A stretch of 64,000 nt of DNA from Streptomyces xinghaiensis S187. GTDB taxonomy: Bacteria > Actinomycetota > Actinomycetes > Streptomycetales > Streptomycetaceae. Position numbers and translations under genes: made by a program. The stretch is taken from NCBI RefSeq assembly GCF_000220705.2, contig NZ_CP023202.1, forward strand, positions 3,782,001 to 3,846,000, given 5' to 3'. The notes under the pieces were generated by a model that was not told the origin of the DNA, searched no databases, and worked only from the letters and a program-made list of their open reading frames with translations. Below, in pieces: positions 28,447-40,341 of the stretch; position 1 is the stretch's first letter, and each line of letters begins with the position of its first letter.

Positions 28447-29222
28447 TTTCGTTTGTGCGGGCCGGGGGTCCGGATCCGCGGTCGTGGCGGGGGTGGATCC
28501 GGGTTCGGGGGGGCTTTGTCCGGGGGCTCTCGCGGGGGTGGCCGGCGATCGGTTCTGCGCGTCCGTGTTGGGCTCCGGATGCCCCTTCGGGCGGCTCCCG
28601 GGAAGCCTTCGCGCAGTCCCGTGAGGGGAGTGCAATTGCACATATTAAATCGACGGCCGCCGAGCGGTGTCCGAGTTCCCCTGGTGGAAAAACTCATTCA
28701 GTGACACCCGTCACAGCCCGGCCTCCTTGCCCCTCCCAACTGGCTTGCGGTAGTGGGAATTGAGTCTTCCCGCCGCTGCTCAGCGGCGGGCCGGCGTAGG
28801 GCGGCACGGACCGGCGCGGGGTGGACGGACCGGTTGAGCCCCGGGTGCCGCGCCGTACCGGTCGGCGGTGGGCCGGCGGGCGGCGCCCGCGCCTCCGGCG
28901 GAGCCTCGCGGACGCGCCTCGGCGGCGACTCGCCACGGGCCCTCCGTGGTCCCGTCCCTCCACGGGCCGCCCCATCTCCCCCCGTCTGGGTATCCCCCGG
29001 CGCCCGGCACCGTCAAGACGGCGCGGCCCGCGTGCCGGCCGGGCAGGCGCATGTCGGCCAACCTCTGGCCGGTCCGGGCGAGTTGACCGCGTCGCGCCCG
29101 GGACCGGCCCACGCGCGACGTACGGCGCGGAGAGCGGCCCGTACGGAGACGGCCGGGCCCCGGAGTGGTCGGAGGGGCGGGAGGGGCGTGTGAGGCCGCT
29201 GAAGGCCCGCGTGAAGCCGGGT

Positions 29223-29243
29223 GTGCGGTCCTGAGGGGATTTG
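29223..29243 (-). repeat. tRNA-Asp 3'-end remnant 1
   Basis: Twenty of 21 bases match the 3' end of tRNA-Asp (and flanking GTGC) at 29502-29522: CGGTCCTGA, a C-to-G change, then GGGATTTG. The match stops inside the T-arm. It looks like an old attachment-site duplication. Confidence 0.5.
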
Positions 29244-29380
29244 CTGAGTTACCGGCGGCTACACCGCCCGGGCGGTGAGCGGTGGACGGCGGGCGTTCAC
29301 CGCGGGCGCGGACTGCGGGGGAGGGGGCGGCGGCTCGGGGTACGGGCCCGCCTCGCGGTGCCGGCTCGTCCGGCGCGTGG

Positions 29381-29397
29381 GGTCCTGACGGGATGTG
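29381..29397 (-). repeat. tRNA-Asp 3'-end remnant 2
   Basis: GGTCCTGACGGGATGTG matches the tRNA-Asp 3' end in 16 of 17 bases. It lies between remnant 1 and the intact tRNA, about 125 bases from the latter. Confidence 0.5.
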
Positions 29398-29462
29398 CTG
29401 CGCCTGTCTGCGGCTGCGCCGCGGCCGCGGCCTCCGCCGTGGGGTGGCTCGGGAAGGAATGC

Positions 29463-29496
29463 GGAAGGGCCCGCCCCCTGGGGGACAGGCCCTTCC
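29463..29496 (-). terminator. Hairpin after tRNA-Asp
   Basis: GGAAGGGCC and GGCCCTTCC pair across a GC-rich loop. On the minus strand it lies just downstream of tRNA-Asp. Confidence 0.6.
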
Positions 29497-29504
29497 AATC
29501 CGTG

Positions 29505-29579
29505 CGGTCCTGACGGGATTTGAACCCGCGGCCTCCACCTTGACAGGGTGGCGAGCACTCCAAACTGCTCCACAGGACC
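29505..29579 (-). tRNA. tRNA-Asp(GTC), copy 1
   Basis: Minus strand: acceptor GGTCCTG/CAGGACC, anticodon loop CTGTCAA (GTC), T-loop TTCAAAT. No encoded CCA. Body identical to the copy at 44394-44468. It sits 91 bases downstream of hrpA on the same strand. Confidence 0.97.
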
Positions 29580-29670
29580 TTGTTGCCGCGCTGTCTTCCG
29601 CTGCGCTGCGAAGCCAGACTCTACAGCAGGTCAGGCACGCAGTCGAACTGGAGCCTGGCCGCCCCGGAGG

Positions 29671-33726
<4,056 letters not shown>

Positions 33727-34246
33727 ACCGAACCCAGGATCTCACCTCGCGGAAGCGACTGGCGAACGAGTTACGCGGTGCTGCCGGGAAGTCCCGCGGG
33801 CGGTGGGGGCCGACGGCGGCCGACGGCGGAGAGCCGGGGTGGAGGCCGGGGCGGAGAGCCAGGGGTGCCGGCTCGGTGAAGCGGGCGTCGCGCGGGGTGC
33901 CGGTCCCGCCGGGGTGACGCGGGCAGGGCCGGGGTGACGCGGGCAGGGCGGGGTGACGCGCGGGGCGGGCGCCGCGCCCGAACCCGGCCCGGTGGGTTGC
34001 CCGTGGACCGGCTCATGCTGTCCCCGTTCTCGTTTCCGTCCGTTTTGCCGTGCCCGTGTCCGTGCCCGTGTCCGTGCCCGTCGTACCCGCGCCCGGGCAG
34101 GCCCCCGGCGGGCGCGAGCGGTGCTCGTGCCGGGTCCGGGACGGCGATGCCGGTCGCCGGGTCCGGATCGGGCGGGCCCGGCCCGTCCCGGCGTGCCGAG
34201 CCGGCGGTTACGATGCGTGGAGTCCACCCTTCCGGAAGGCCCCGCA
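33727..34246. other. Divergent intergenic region with simple repeats
   Basis: About 520 bases between hrpA and the small exported protein. No convincing gene. It contains tandem GGTGACGCGGGCAGGG-like units (33913-33960) and the 12-bp repeat at 34050. The hrpA promoter presumably lies near 33730-33780, where the GC content is lower. Confidence 0.4.
34050..34081. repeat. 12-bp tandem repeat
   Basis: GTGCCCGTGTCC is repeated about 2.7 times head to tail in the region between hrpA and the exported protein gene. Simple-sequence repeat with no clear role. Confidence 0.6.
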
Positions 34247-34762
34247 ATGATCAGCAGCACCGCCGCGCACCGCCGCCGCCTCGCGGCCGGCGCGGTCGCC
34301 GGTGCGCTGCTGGCCGTTCTGGTGGCGCTGCTGTGCCTGCCGGGCCGGGCGGCACCCGCCGCCGCGCCCGGCGGTGGCGGAACCGCGGCGGTGGCCCAGG
34401 GCTTTGCGGTGGCGGACCGGAGTCCCGTACCGGCCGGTGAACCGGCGGACGCCGCGCCCGAGGCCGGACAGCCGTCCGGGCGAGCCCTCGCCGATCCCGG
34501 GATCACCGGCCGGGCCGAGGCGCCGCCGGCGTGGTCGGCGGACGACGACGGCTCGAACTGCAAACGTCCGCAGGACAGGGGAACCGGCGCCGCCGTGCCG
34601 GCGACCGCCGCCTCCGCCCACGACCAGTGCCCCGCCCTCGGTGCCCGGCTCGCGTATGCCGAGGGCGGCGCGTCCGGGGCGGTCCGCGGGCTGCCCGCCG
34701 TACGCGGTCCGACGGGCGGTCCCGCCACTCCTGTGACGCTCTCCGTCCTGCTGCGCGTGTAG
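34247..34762 (+). CDS. Small exported or membrane-anchored hypothetical protein
   Basis: 171 residues, ATG at 34247. A basic N-terminus and hydrophobic core (RRRLAAGAVAGALLAVLVALLCLPGRAAPAAAP) form a signal peptide or single anchor. The rest is Ala/Gly/Pro-rich and likely disordered, with just two cysteines (DGSNCKRPQD and DQCPALG). It precedes a Dsb/CcdA-type thiol-redox gene group in the same direction, so a disulfide between these two cysteines is a reasonable guess. I recognise no family. Confidence 0.6.
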   Translation: MISSTAAHRRRLAAGAVAGALLAVLVALLCLPGRAAPAAAPGGGGTAAVAQGFAVADRSPVPAGEPADAAPEAGQPSGRALADPGITGRAEAPPAWSADDDGSNCKRPQDRGTGAAVPATAASAHDQCPALGARLAYAEGGASGAVRGLPAVRGPTGGPATPVTLSVLLRV

Positions 34763-34918
34763 ATGCCGCGGACCGGTGCCGGCCCGTAGCGCCACCGCGC
34801 AGGGCCTGCCGCCGTTCTCGCGGTGCGCGGACAGGGCGTCGTCCGCCGCGCGTCGCGCGCACGGCTTCCGCACCGGTCTCCGCGCCCCGGCATCCGCCGT
34901 CCCCGGACAGGAGCAGAC

Positions 34919-35503
34919 GTGAAGAATCCTCTAACCACCGTGCGGCTGGCGCTGCGCGCCCCCGCCCTCTGGCCACCCGCCCGCTGGGGCGCCGCCCTGG
35001 CCGCGGCGGTGCTGACCGCACTGGCGGCCGGCCTGCCCACGGCCGTCATCCCGAACCCGGTCTTCGGCCGGACCGTGCCCACAACCTGGTGGGCCTACCC
35101 GGTGCTCGCCGCCACCGCCGTCCTCGGCGGGCTGCTGCTCGCGACCTACGTACGGATCGGCGCCGAACGCCGGACCGAACCGCCGGAACCGGACCGGCCG
35201 GAGCGCAGGCGCCGCCGGCTGGGCACGGCGGGCGGACTGCTGTCGTTCCTGGCCGTCGGCTGCCCGGTGTGCAACAAGGTCGTCCTGCTGCTGCTCGGAA
35301 CCTCCGGCGCGATGACGGTCTGGGCGCCGGTCCAGCCGGTGCTGGCGGCCGCCTCGGTGGTGCTGCTGGCCGTGGCGACCGCGCAGCGGCTGGCGGGCGA
35401 GGTCGCCTGCGGGGCGCTGCCGGGAGCCGCCCCGGCGGCGGCCGTGTCCGTCGCCCCGGGCCCGTCGGCCGCACCGGACGCGCACGACACACGCCGCGGC
35501 TGA
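34919..35503 (+). CDS. Membrane protein with CPVC motif, putative thiol-redox partner
   Basis: 194 residues from the GTG at 34919 (GACAGGAGCAGAC upstream gives the ribosome site GGAG). Four to five TM helices: about 24-45, 58-78, 104-125 and 135-160. A CxxC pair, Cys115/Cys118, sits at a helix start in AVGCPVCNKVVLLLLGTSG; a third cysteine lies in EVACGALPG. A loop rich in Arg/Pro joins helices two and three. The next two genes encode DsbA-like and CcdA-like proteins, so a role in passing electrons or disulfides across the membrane is likely. I do not recognise a named family. Confidence 0.7.
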   Translation: MKNPLTTVRLALRAPALWPPARWGAALAAAVLTALAAGLPTAVIPNPVFGRTVPTTWWAYPVLAATAVLGGLLLATYVRIGAERRTEPPEPDRPERRRRRLGTAGGLLSFLAVGCPVCNKVVLLLLGTSGAMTVWAPVQPVLAAASVVLLAVATAQRLAGEVACGALPGAAPAAAVSVAPGPSAAPDAHDTRRG

Positions 35504-35770
35504 CCGGCACGCAGGGCTTACCGGGCTCCATGGTGCCCGTGCGCACGGCGCACGGCGCGGCAGAGGCGCGTGCTGTGCGCGGCCCGAGCCGTCCCGCCGG
35601 CCCGGCGCCGGGTCAGTGCCCGGTCGGCGCCCGGGGCGTGCCCCGTCCGGCCGCAAGGGGCCGGCCTCCGCCGCCCACCTCGGCTCCCCATCCGTCCACC
35701 CGTCTTCACGTACACGCGCGGACCGCACCGACCTGTGCCGGCCCCGCGCCGCTCCCCAGGAGAGACCTCC

Positions 35771-36562
35771 ATGCCCACGAACGGTGACAACCCCACCTCC
35801 ACCCCCTCCCCGGCCGGCCGCAGGAACCGCGGCATCGCGATCGGCGCCCTGGTGCTGGTCGCCGCCCTGGTGCTCGGCTTCCTCTCGGCCTTCGCGACGG
35901 GCGGCGGCTCGTCCGGCGACTCCCCGGCCGTGACGGTCGAGACGCCCGGGGAGGGCTCGGCCGACCCCAACGCCGACACCTACGCCCAACTCGCGGAGCT
36001 CGCCCGCCGCGACAAGGACGACAAGCTGGCGATGGGCCGCGCCGACGCCCCCGTCGTCCTGATCGAGTACGCCGACTTCAAGTGCCCCTTCTGCGGCAAG
36101 TTCGCCCGCGACACCGAGCCCGAACTGGTGAAGGAGTACGTCGACAAGGGCGTGCTGCGCATCGAGTGGCGCAACCTCGTGGTCTTCGGCGAGGACTCCG
36201 CACAGGCCGCCTACGCGAGCTGGGCGGCCGGGCAGCAGGACCGCTTCTGGGAATTCCACGAGGTGGCGTTCTCGGAGGAGGACAACATGAAGAAGGGGTA
36301 CTCGAAGGAGCGCCTCGACGCGATCGCCGAGAAGGCCGGCGTCAAGGACATGGACCGCTTCCACACCGACATGGAGAGCTACGCGGCGAAGCAGGCGGTG
36401 GAGAAGGACCAGGAGGAGGCCTACGGCATCGGCGCCACCAGCACGCCGTCCTTCCTGGTCAACGGCAAGCCGATCGCCGGAGCCCAGCCGACGGAGGTCT
36501 TCGCCGAGGCCATCGAGGCGGCGGCGCGGCAGGCGGAGGCGGCCGAGGGCTCGGACAAGTGA
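35771..36562 (+). CDS. DsbA-like thioredoxin-domain protein, membrane-anchored
   Basis: 263 residues, ATG at 35771 behind CAGGAGAGACCTCC. One N-terminal TM helix (about 21-42), a Ser/Gly/Pro linker, then a DsbA/DsbG-type thioredoxin fold with the active site Cys105-Pro-Phe-Cys108 (YADFKCPFCGKFA) and the cis-proline in STPSFLVNG. It is an extracytoplasmic thiol oxidase or disulfide isomerase. It overlaps the CcdA-like gene by GTGA, a strong sign that the latter keeps it reduced or recycles it. Confidence 0.93.
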   Translation: MPTNGDNPTSTPSPAGRRNRGIAIGALVLVAALVLGFLSAFATGGGSSGDSPAVTVETPGEGSADPNADTYAQLAELARRDKDDKLAMGRADAPVVLIEYADFKCPFCGKFARDTEPELVKEYVDKGVLRIEWRNLVVFGEDSAQAAYASWAAGQQDRFWEFHEVAFSEEDNMKKGYSKERLDAIAEKAGVKDMDRFHTDMESYAAKQAVEKDQEEAYGIGATSTPSFLVNGKPIAGAQPTEVFAEAIEAAARQAEAAEGSDK

Positions 36563-37455
36563 CCGACATCGGCTATCTCGCGGCCTTCCTGGGCGGACTG
36601 CTGGCCCTGCTCAGCCCGTGCAGCGCGCTGCTGCTGCCCGCCTTCTTCGCCTACTCGATCGACAGCACCTCGCGCCTCGTCGCCCGCACCGGCATCTTCT
36701 ACCTGGGCCTGGCGACGACCCTGGTGCCGCTCGGCGTCGGCGGCTCGTACGCGGGGCGGCTGTTCTACGGCCACCGAGATCTGCTCGTCGCCCTCAGTGG
36801 CTGGCTGATCATCGCACTGGGCGTGGCGCAGATCCTCGGGCTGGGCTTCGCCTCGCGCCGCCTCCAGGAGGCGTCCGGCCGCATCCGCCCGACGAGCGCC
36901 GCGAAGGTCTACGCCCTCGGCACGGTCTACGGCCTCGCGGGCTTCTGCGCCGGCCCGATCCTCGGCAGTGTGCTGACGGTCGCCGCGGTGAGCGGCAGCC
37001 CGGTCTATGGGGGTGTGCTGCTGGCGGCGTACGCGCTGGGCATGGCCGTACCGCTGTTCGTCCTGGCCCTGCTCTGGGAGCGCTTCGACCTCGGACGGAA
37101 GGGCTGGCTGCGCGGGCGCACCGTCCGCGTCGGCCGGCTGGAGCTGCACACCACGTCCCTTCTCTCCGGGCTGTTCTTCATCGCCCTCGGCACGATGTTC
37201 CTGGTCTTCGACGGGACGACGGCCCTGCCCGGACTGCTCGGCGTGGACGGCTCGTTCGAGGCGGAGCGGTGGGCCCAGCGGGCGGGCGCGGCCGTACCGG
37301 ACCGGGTCCTGCTCGCCCTGCTGGGCGCGGCGGGCGCGGGCATCGCGCTGCTCGCCGTACGGCGGGGGCGCCGGGCCGGGAAGGACGACCCGGCCGGAGG
37401 GGCGGAAGCGCCCTCCGCCCGTTCCGGAAAGGAGCCCGCCGACGACCCGCGCTGA
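36559..37455 (+). CDS. CcdA-family thiol-disulfide membrane transporter
   Basis: 298 residues, GTG at 36559 overlapping the upstream stop. Six TM helices plus a seventh near the C-terminus. The two redox cysteines of the CcdA core are in place: Cys21 in LLSPCSALLLPAFFAY and Cys130 in GLAGFCAGPILGSVL. CcdA/DsbD-core proteins take electrons from cytoplasmic thioredoxin to outside thiol proteins. Here the natural partner is the DsbA-like protein, rather than cytochrome c maturation, as no ccs/res genes are near. The C-terminal tail is hydrophilic. A 17-bp hairpin follows the stop. Confidence 0.92.
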   Translation: MTDIGYLAAFLGGLLALLSPCSALLLPAFFAYSIDSTSRLVARTGIFYLGLATTLVPLGVGGSYAGRLFYGHRDLLVALSGWLIIALGVAQILGLGFASRRLQEASGRIRPTSAAKVYALGTVYGLAGFCAGPILGSVLTVAAVSGSPVYGGVLLAAYALGMAVPLFVLALLWERFDLGRKGWLRGRTVRVGRLELHTTSLLSGLFFIALGTMFLVFDGTTALPGLLGVDGSFEAERWAQRAGAAVPDRVLLALLGAAGAGIALLAVRRGRRAGKDDPAGGAEAPSARSGKEPADDPR

Positions 37456-37489
37456 CGGACCGCCGACACGCCGGCGGACACCGCTGCGC

Positions 37490-37528
37490 GGCCGGGCCCG
37501 CGGAGGGAACTCCTCCGCGGGCCCGGCC
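37490..37528 (+). terminator. Strong terminator after the ccdA-like gene
   Basis: A perfect 17-bp stem (GGCCGGGCCCGCGGAGG and its complement) with loop GAACT, ending the thiol-redox gene group. Confidence 0.85.
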
Positions 37529-37633
37529 ACGAGACTCCCGGCCGTACCGCCCGTCCGGGTCCCTGGCCGTGACCCGGCGCGTCCGACAGGATGACGCACG
37601 GCGGGGCAGCCGGCAGACACAAGGAGAGAGACG

Positions 37634-38239
37634 GTGGCGGACACACAGCACCGAACCGTGGCATGGGACGAAGCGCGGTGGCTGAACCACCCGCCGCAGG
37701 CGGCCCCGGACGGCACGGGCGCGCTCGTGGTGACCACGGGGGCCCGCAGCGACTTCTGGCGCCGCACGAGCTACGGCTATGTGCGCGACGACGGACACGC
37801 CCTGCTGACCGCCTTCCCGCAGGGCGGCGCGGTCGAAGTGACCTTCGAAGCCGACTTCACCCACCTGTACGACCAGGCGGGGCTGATGATCCGCGTCGAC
37901 GAGGCGAACTGGGTCAAGGCGGGAATCGAGTACACGGACGGCGCCCCGCATCTGGGCGCCGTCGTGACGCGCGAGTTCTCGGACTGGTCGCAGTCGCCGG
38001 TGCCGGAGTGGGCGGGCAGGCCGGTCACCGTCCGTGCCAGCCGCGCGGGCGACGCCCTGACGCTGCGGGCCCGGTGCGCCGACGGCCCGTGGCGGATGTT
38101 CCGGCTGGTGCCCCTGCCCCCGGAGGCGGCGGCGACGGCGGGCCCGTTCTGCTGCTCACCGGAGCGCGAGGGGCTGACAGTCCGGTTCACCGGTTACACC
38201 ACGAGCCCGGCGGACCCGGACCTGCACGGGGCGGAGTAG
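37634..38239 (+). CDS. DUF1349 family protein
   Basis: 201 residues, GTG at 37634 behind AAGGAGAGAG. The sequence RSDFWRRTSYGYVRDDGHALL, EVTFEADFTHLYDQAGLMIRVDEANWVKAGIEY and DWSQSPVPEW is typical of DUF1349, a concanavalin-like beta-sandwich also seen in YeaO/Regucalcin-linked and fungal proteins of unknown substrate. No signal peptide. A strong terminator precedes it, so it has its own promoter. Role unknown. Confidence 0.9.
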   Translation: MADTQHRTVAWDEARWLNHPPQAAPDGTGALVVTTGARSDFWRRTSYGYVRDDGHALLTAFPQGGAVEVTFEADFTHLYDQAGLMIRVDEANWVKAGIEYTDGAPHLGAVVTREFSDWSQSPVPEWAGRPVTVRASRAGDALTLRARCADGPWRMFRLVPLPPEAAATAGPFCCSPEREGLTVRFTGYTTSPADPDLHGAE

Positions 38240-38556
38240 GCCCGGGTCGTCCCCTGCCCCGTCCCGGCACCGTCGGCGAGGGCGAGGGCGCAGTGGTCAC
38301 CGCACAGGGCCCCGCCGGATGACCAGGCATCCGCCGGGGCCCTGCTGACGTCGCCGCCGCCTGCCGTGTCCTTGCCGTCGGCCTCGCCACTGGGCAGCCG
38401 CGTGTCTGAGCAGTCGCGTGTCTGAGTAGCCGTACTCATGTGCGGTGCCCGCCACGCCGGCATGCTGGACGGCATACGAGCGAAGGCCGTCACTCGCGGA
38501 CGAAGGCGGTGGGGATGGGGAGCGGGAGTGAGCCGTCAACCGGCCGGCAGGCCGGG
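38240..38556. other. Intergenic region, no gene seen
   Basis: About 315 bases. It includes a short direct repeat (GTGTCTGAG, twice near 38401-38424). No coding frame I would support. Confidence 0.4.
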
Positions 38557-38826
38557 GTGAGCATGGCGCTGCTCGTCATCGACCTGATGGTCATCGCCTG
38601 GCTGCTGTTCCGCTACGGCATGGCGGGATGGGCCGATGGCTACGACCCCGGCAACCCGCCCGGCGCGCCCGGGGAAGCGTCGCGGGGGGCGTGGATCCTG
38701 GCCGGCGGCGCGGTCGTCACGGGCGGAGGTCTCCTGTACCTGCGGTGGCGCATTCCCGGCATCGTGCAACTGGTGGTCCTGGGAGCCGGAGCGGGGCTGC
38801 TGGCCCTCCTCCCTGCCGCTGAGTAG
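38557..38826 (+). CDS. Small membrane protein, 89 aa
   Basis: Three hydrophobic segments: MALLVIDLMVIAWLLFRYGM, WILAGGAVVTGGGLLYLRW and IVQLVVLGAGAGLLALLP. Starts at GTG 38557, ATG 38563 or ATG 38515 are all possible; I prefer 38557/38563 because the residues further upstream are not hydrophobic or conserved-looking. It is the last chromosomal gene before the integrated element. No family recognised. Confidence 0.6.
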   Translation: MSMALLVIDLMVIAWLLFRYGMAGWADGYDPGNPPGAPGEASRGAWILAGGAVVTGGGLLYLRWRIPGIVQLVVLGAGAGLLALLPAAE

Positions 38827-38869
38827 GGGCTGCCGGGCCGGGAGCCCCCTCGCGCACGCCCCGTTGCCG

Positions 38870-38977
38870 AAACGGCACGAAGAAGCCCCCGCCGAATGAT
38901 CTCGGCGGGGGCTTTGCCCTGCTGGGCGGTTGTGGCTGGGGCCGGGGTCGAACCGGCGACCTTCCGCTTTTCAGGCG
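38870..38977. repeat. attL: distal 108-bp direct repeat
   Basis: Matches 44237-44344 except for two bases (GAATGAT versus GAAGGAT; GGTTGTGG versus GGTGGTGG). It includes a terminator hairpin (38883-38914) and the 3' part of tRNA-Phe from 38933 on, broken off in the anticodon arm at TCAGGCG. The copy cannot encode a tRNA. Confidence 0.92.
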
Positions 38978-39072
38978 AGTTGATCGTGCGGAGTGGATCT
39001 CGTCTCGGCTCGACAACGACCAAGGTTGACAACCCATGACGTACCGCTGTGTACCGCAGCGTTCGCTGCCGT

Positions 39073-39091
39073 TGCCGTCAGACTGCCGTCA
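39073..39091. repeat. Left arm-type repeat of the element
   Basis: TGCCGTCAGACTGCCGTCA: a direct repeat of TGCCGTCA spaced by GAC. The same 19-mer with one change lies at 44219-44237, at the other end of the element. Joined in the circle, these would flank the core on both sides, as integrase arm sites do. Confidence 0.6.
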
Positions 39092-39178
39092 GCCGTGGCG
39101 GCCCTGGGATGGGGGTGCGGGCCTTCGGGTGCCTTGGGCTGATCGTGTCCTCGGGAGGGGTACCCGAAGCCTGACACG

Positions 39179-39913
39179 ATGACCGCCATGAATGATCAAG
39201 ATGCGTGCGTAGCTCAGGCAACGGATCTGGTTGCCACTCATTTTCCGCACGCCTTGGGCGCTGTACTTGGCGGATCTGCCGCACAAGGCCGCGCCACGCC
39301 GTCCAGTGATCTGGACGTAGCCGTCCTCCTCCCTGACTCGGATACCAGCCGTCGGGAGGTGATACGCCACAACGGTCGTCTCGCCGAGCTGTTCCTGAAC
39401 ACCCTCGCGGACGTGCCCGAGTTCTTCGAGTGGGACAGAGCCCGTCGCCGAGGCACGGTCCTCTTCATATATGACCAGGGCCTGACGCTCACCGATCCTC
39501 ACGGCCATGTGTCCCGCACGCGCGAACAGGCGCGGGCGCTGATCGCGGCCGGCCCTCCCATGCTCACCCATACGGAGCGGGAGCAAAGTCGCTACAGCCT
39601 CACCTGCTACATGGACGATCTGCGTGATACCCCGTCCACCAACCGGCACGAACAGCTCGTCCTCGCCGACTTCACCCTGCGCGAGGCAGCACACCTGCTC
39701 ACAGCTCACCAGGGTGCTTGGACCGGCATCGGCAAGTGGCTCCCCCGCAGGCTGCTAAGCGCAGACCCGGCCCTGGGGAAGGCTCTGCTGCAAGGCCATC
39801 GGGCCGTCGCCGAACACGCCGACCCCATGCCGCTGGTCACTATGGCCGAGCAGGTGCTTGATCTCGTCGGCGGACCACAACGGGAGGGATACGCTCACTT
39901 CTGGCGTAAGTGA
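39179..39913 (+). CDS. Nucleotidyltransferase-domain protein (element cargo)
   Basis: 244 residues. The nucleotidyltransferase-fold signature is clear: LGGSAAQGRATPSSDLDVAVLL (Gly-Ser at 32-33, catalytic Asp44 and Asp46), then a helical C-terminal region (FTLREAAHLLTAHQGAWTGIGKW). This is the layout of small antibiotic nucleotidyltransferases (aminoglycoside, lincosamide) and of MNT antitoxins/tRNA-modifying relatives. The ATG at 39179 is used; ATG 39188 is possible. The codon use is less GC-biased than in neighbouring core genes, fitting recent transfer. Substrate unknown. Resistance or conflict functions are equally open. Confidence 0.8.
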   Translation: MTAMNDQDACVAQATDLVATHFPHALGAVLGGSAAQGRATPSSDLDVAVLLPDSDTSRREVIRHNGRLAELFLNTLADVPEFFEWDRARRRGTVLFIYDQGLTLTDPHGHVSRTREQARALIAAGPPMLTHTEREQSRYSLTCYMDDLRDTPSTNRHEQLVLADFTLREAAHLLTAHQGAWTGIGKWLPRRLLSADPALGKALLQGHRAVAEHADPMPLVTMAEQVLDLVGGPQREGYAHFWRK

Positions 39914-40341
39914 TCTTTGGTGAGCTTTGTCCCCTTGGTCATACGGCAGAGCGATAAGAGCCGCACCTAGTACGAACGTAGGCCGACGGAGCAGCTTTGG
40001 CCGGTGGCCTGCCCGGTCTGGGGTCGGGCATGATCAGGGGGCCGTACGCTGGTTGGCAACTCGGGCAGGCTTGTCCCCTGCCCGCAATGTGTCCGAGTGG
40101 CCCCCTGGTCTTGCCCGACGCGGGACCCGGACCGGGGAGGTGGGTAAAGCTGCGGAGTCGGCCGACCCGCGACGGCGACTTTCCTCCTGTGAACCCGGGC
40201 CTGCACGTGGGCGCGCGGCCTGCGGGCGGCGGCGCTGAGCGGGACGGAGGCAGGAGCGGGCGCGGCCGTCCGCCGGCCGCGCGCCCGGCGGAGCGGTAGC
40301 GGAGCCGGGTGCCTTGATGAGGTAGAGATTCCTGTAACAGC
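39914..40341. other. Gene-free stretch inside the element
   Basis: About 430 bases between the converging cargo and repressor genes. Frames exist but do not look coding. Other pSAM2-like elements carry transfer or spread genes near here; I see no remnant I could name. Confidence 0.4.

Larger units (their letters stand above)
28293..29462. other. Gene-poor region between bldC and tRNA-Asp
   Basis: About 1.2 kb. It holds the bldC terminator, a less GC-rich patch at 28620-28770 (with TGAC-ACCC-GTCA at 28699-28712 and TTGCCC...TAGTGG, which could be a promoter) and two partial copies of the tRNA-Asp 3' end (annotated separately). Frames here translate into Arg/Gly/Pro-rich sequence with no conserved look. 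I support no gene. Confidence 0.4.

Noticed and set aside
28390..29500. Several frames between bldC and tRNA-Asp on both strands
   Set aside because: No conserved look. They overlap the bldC terminator and tRNA remnants.
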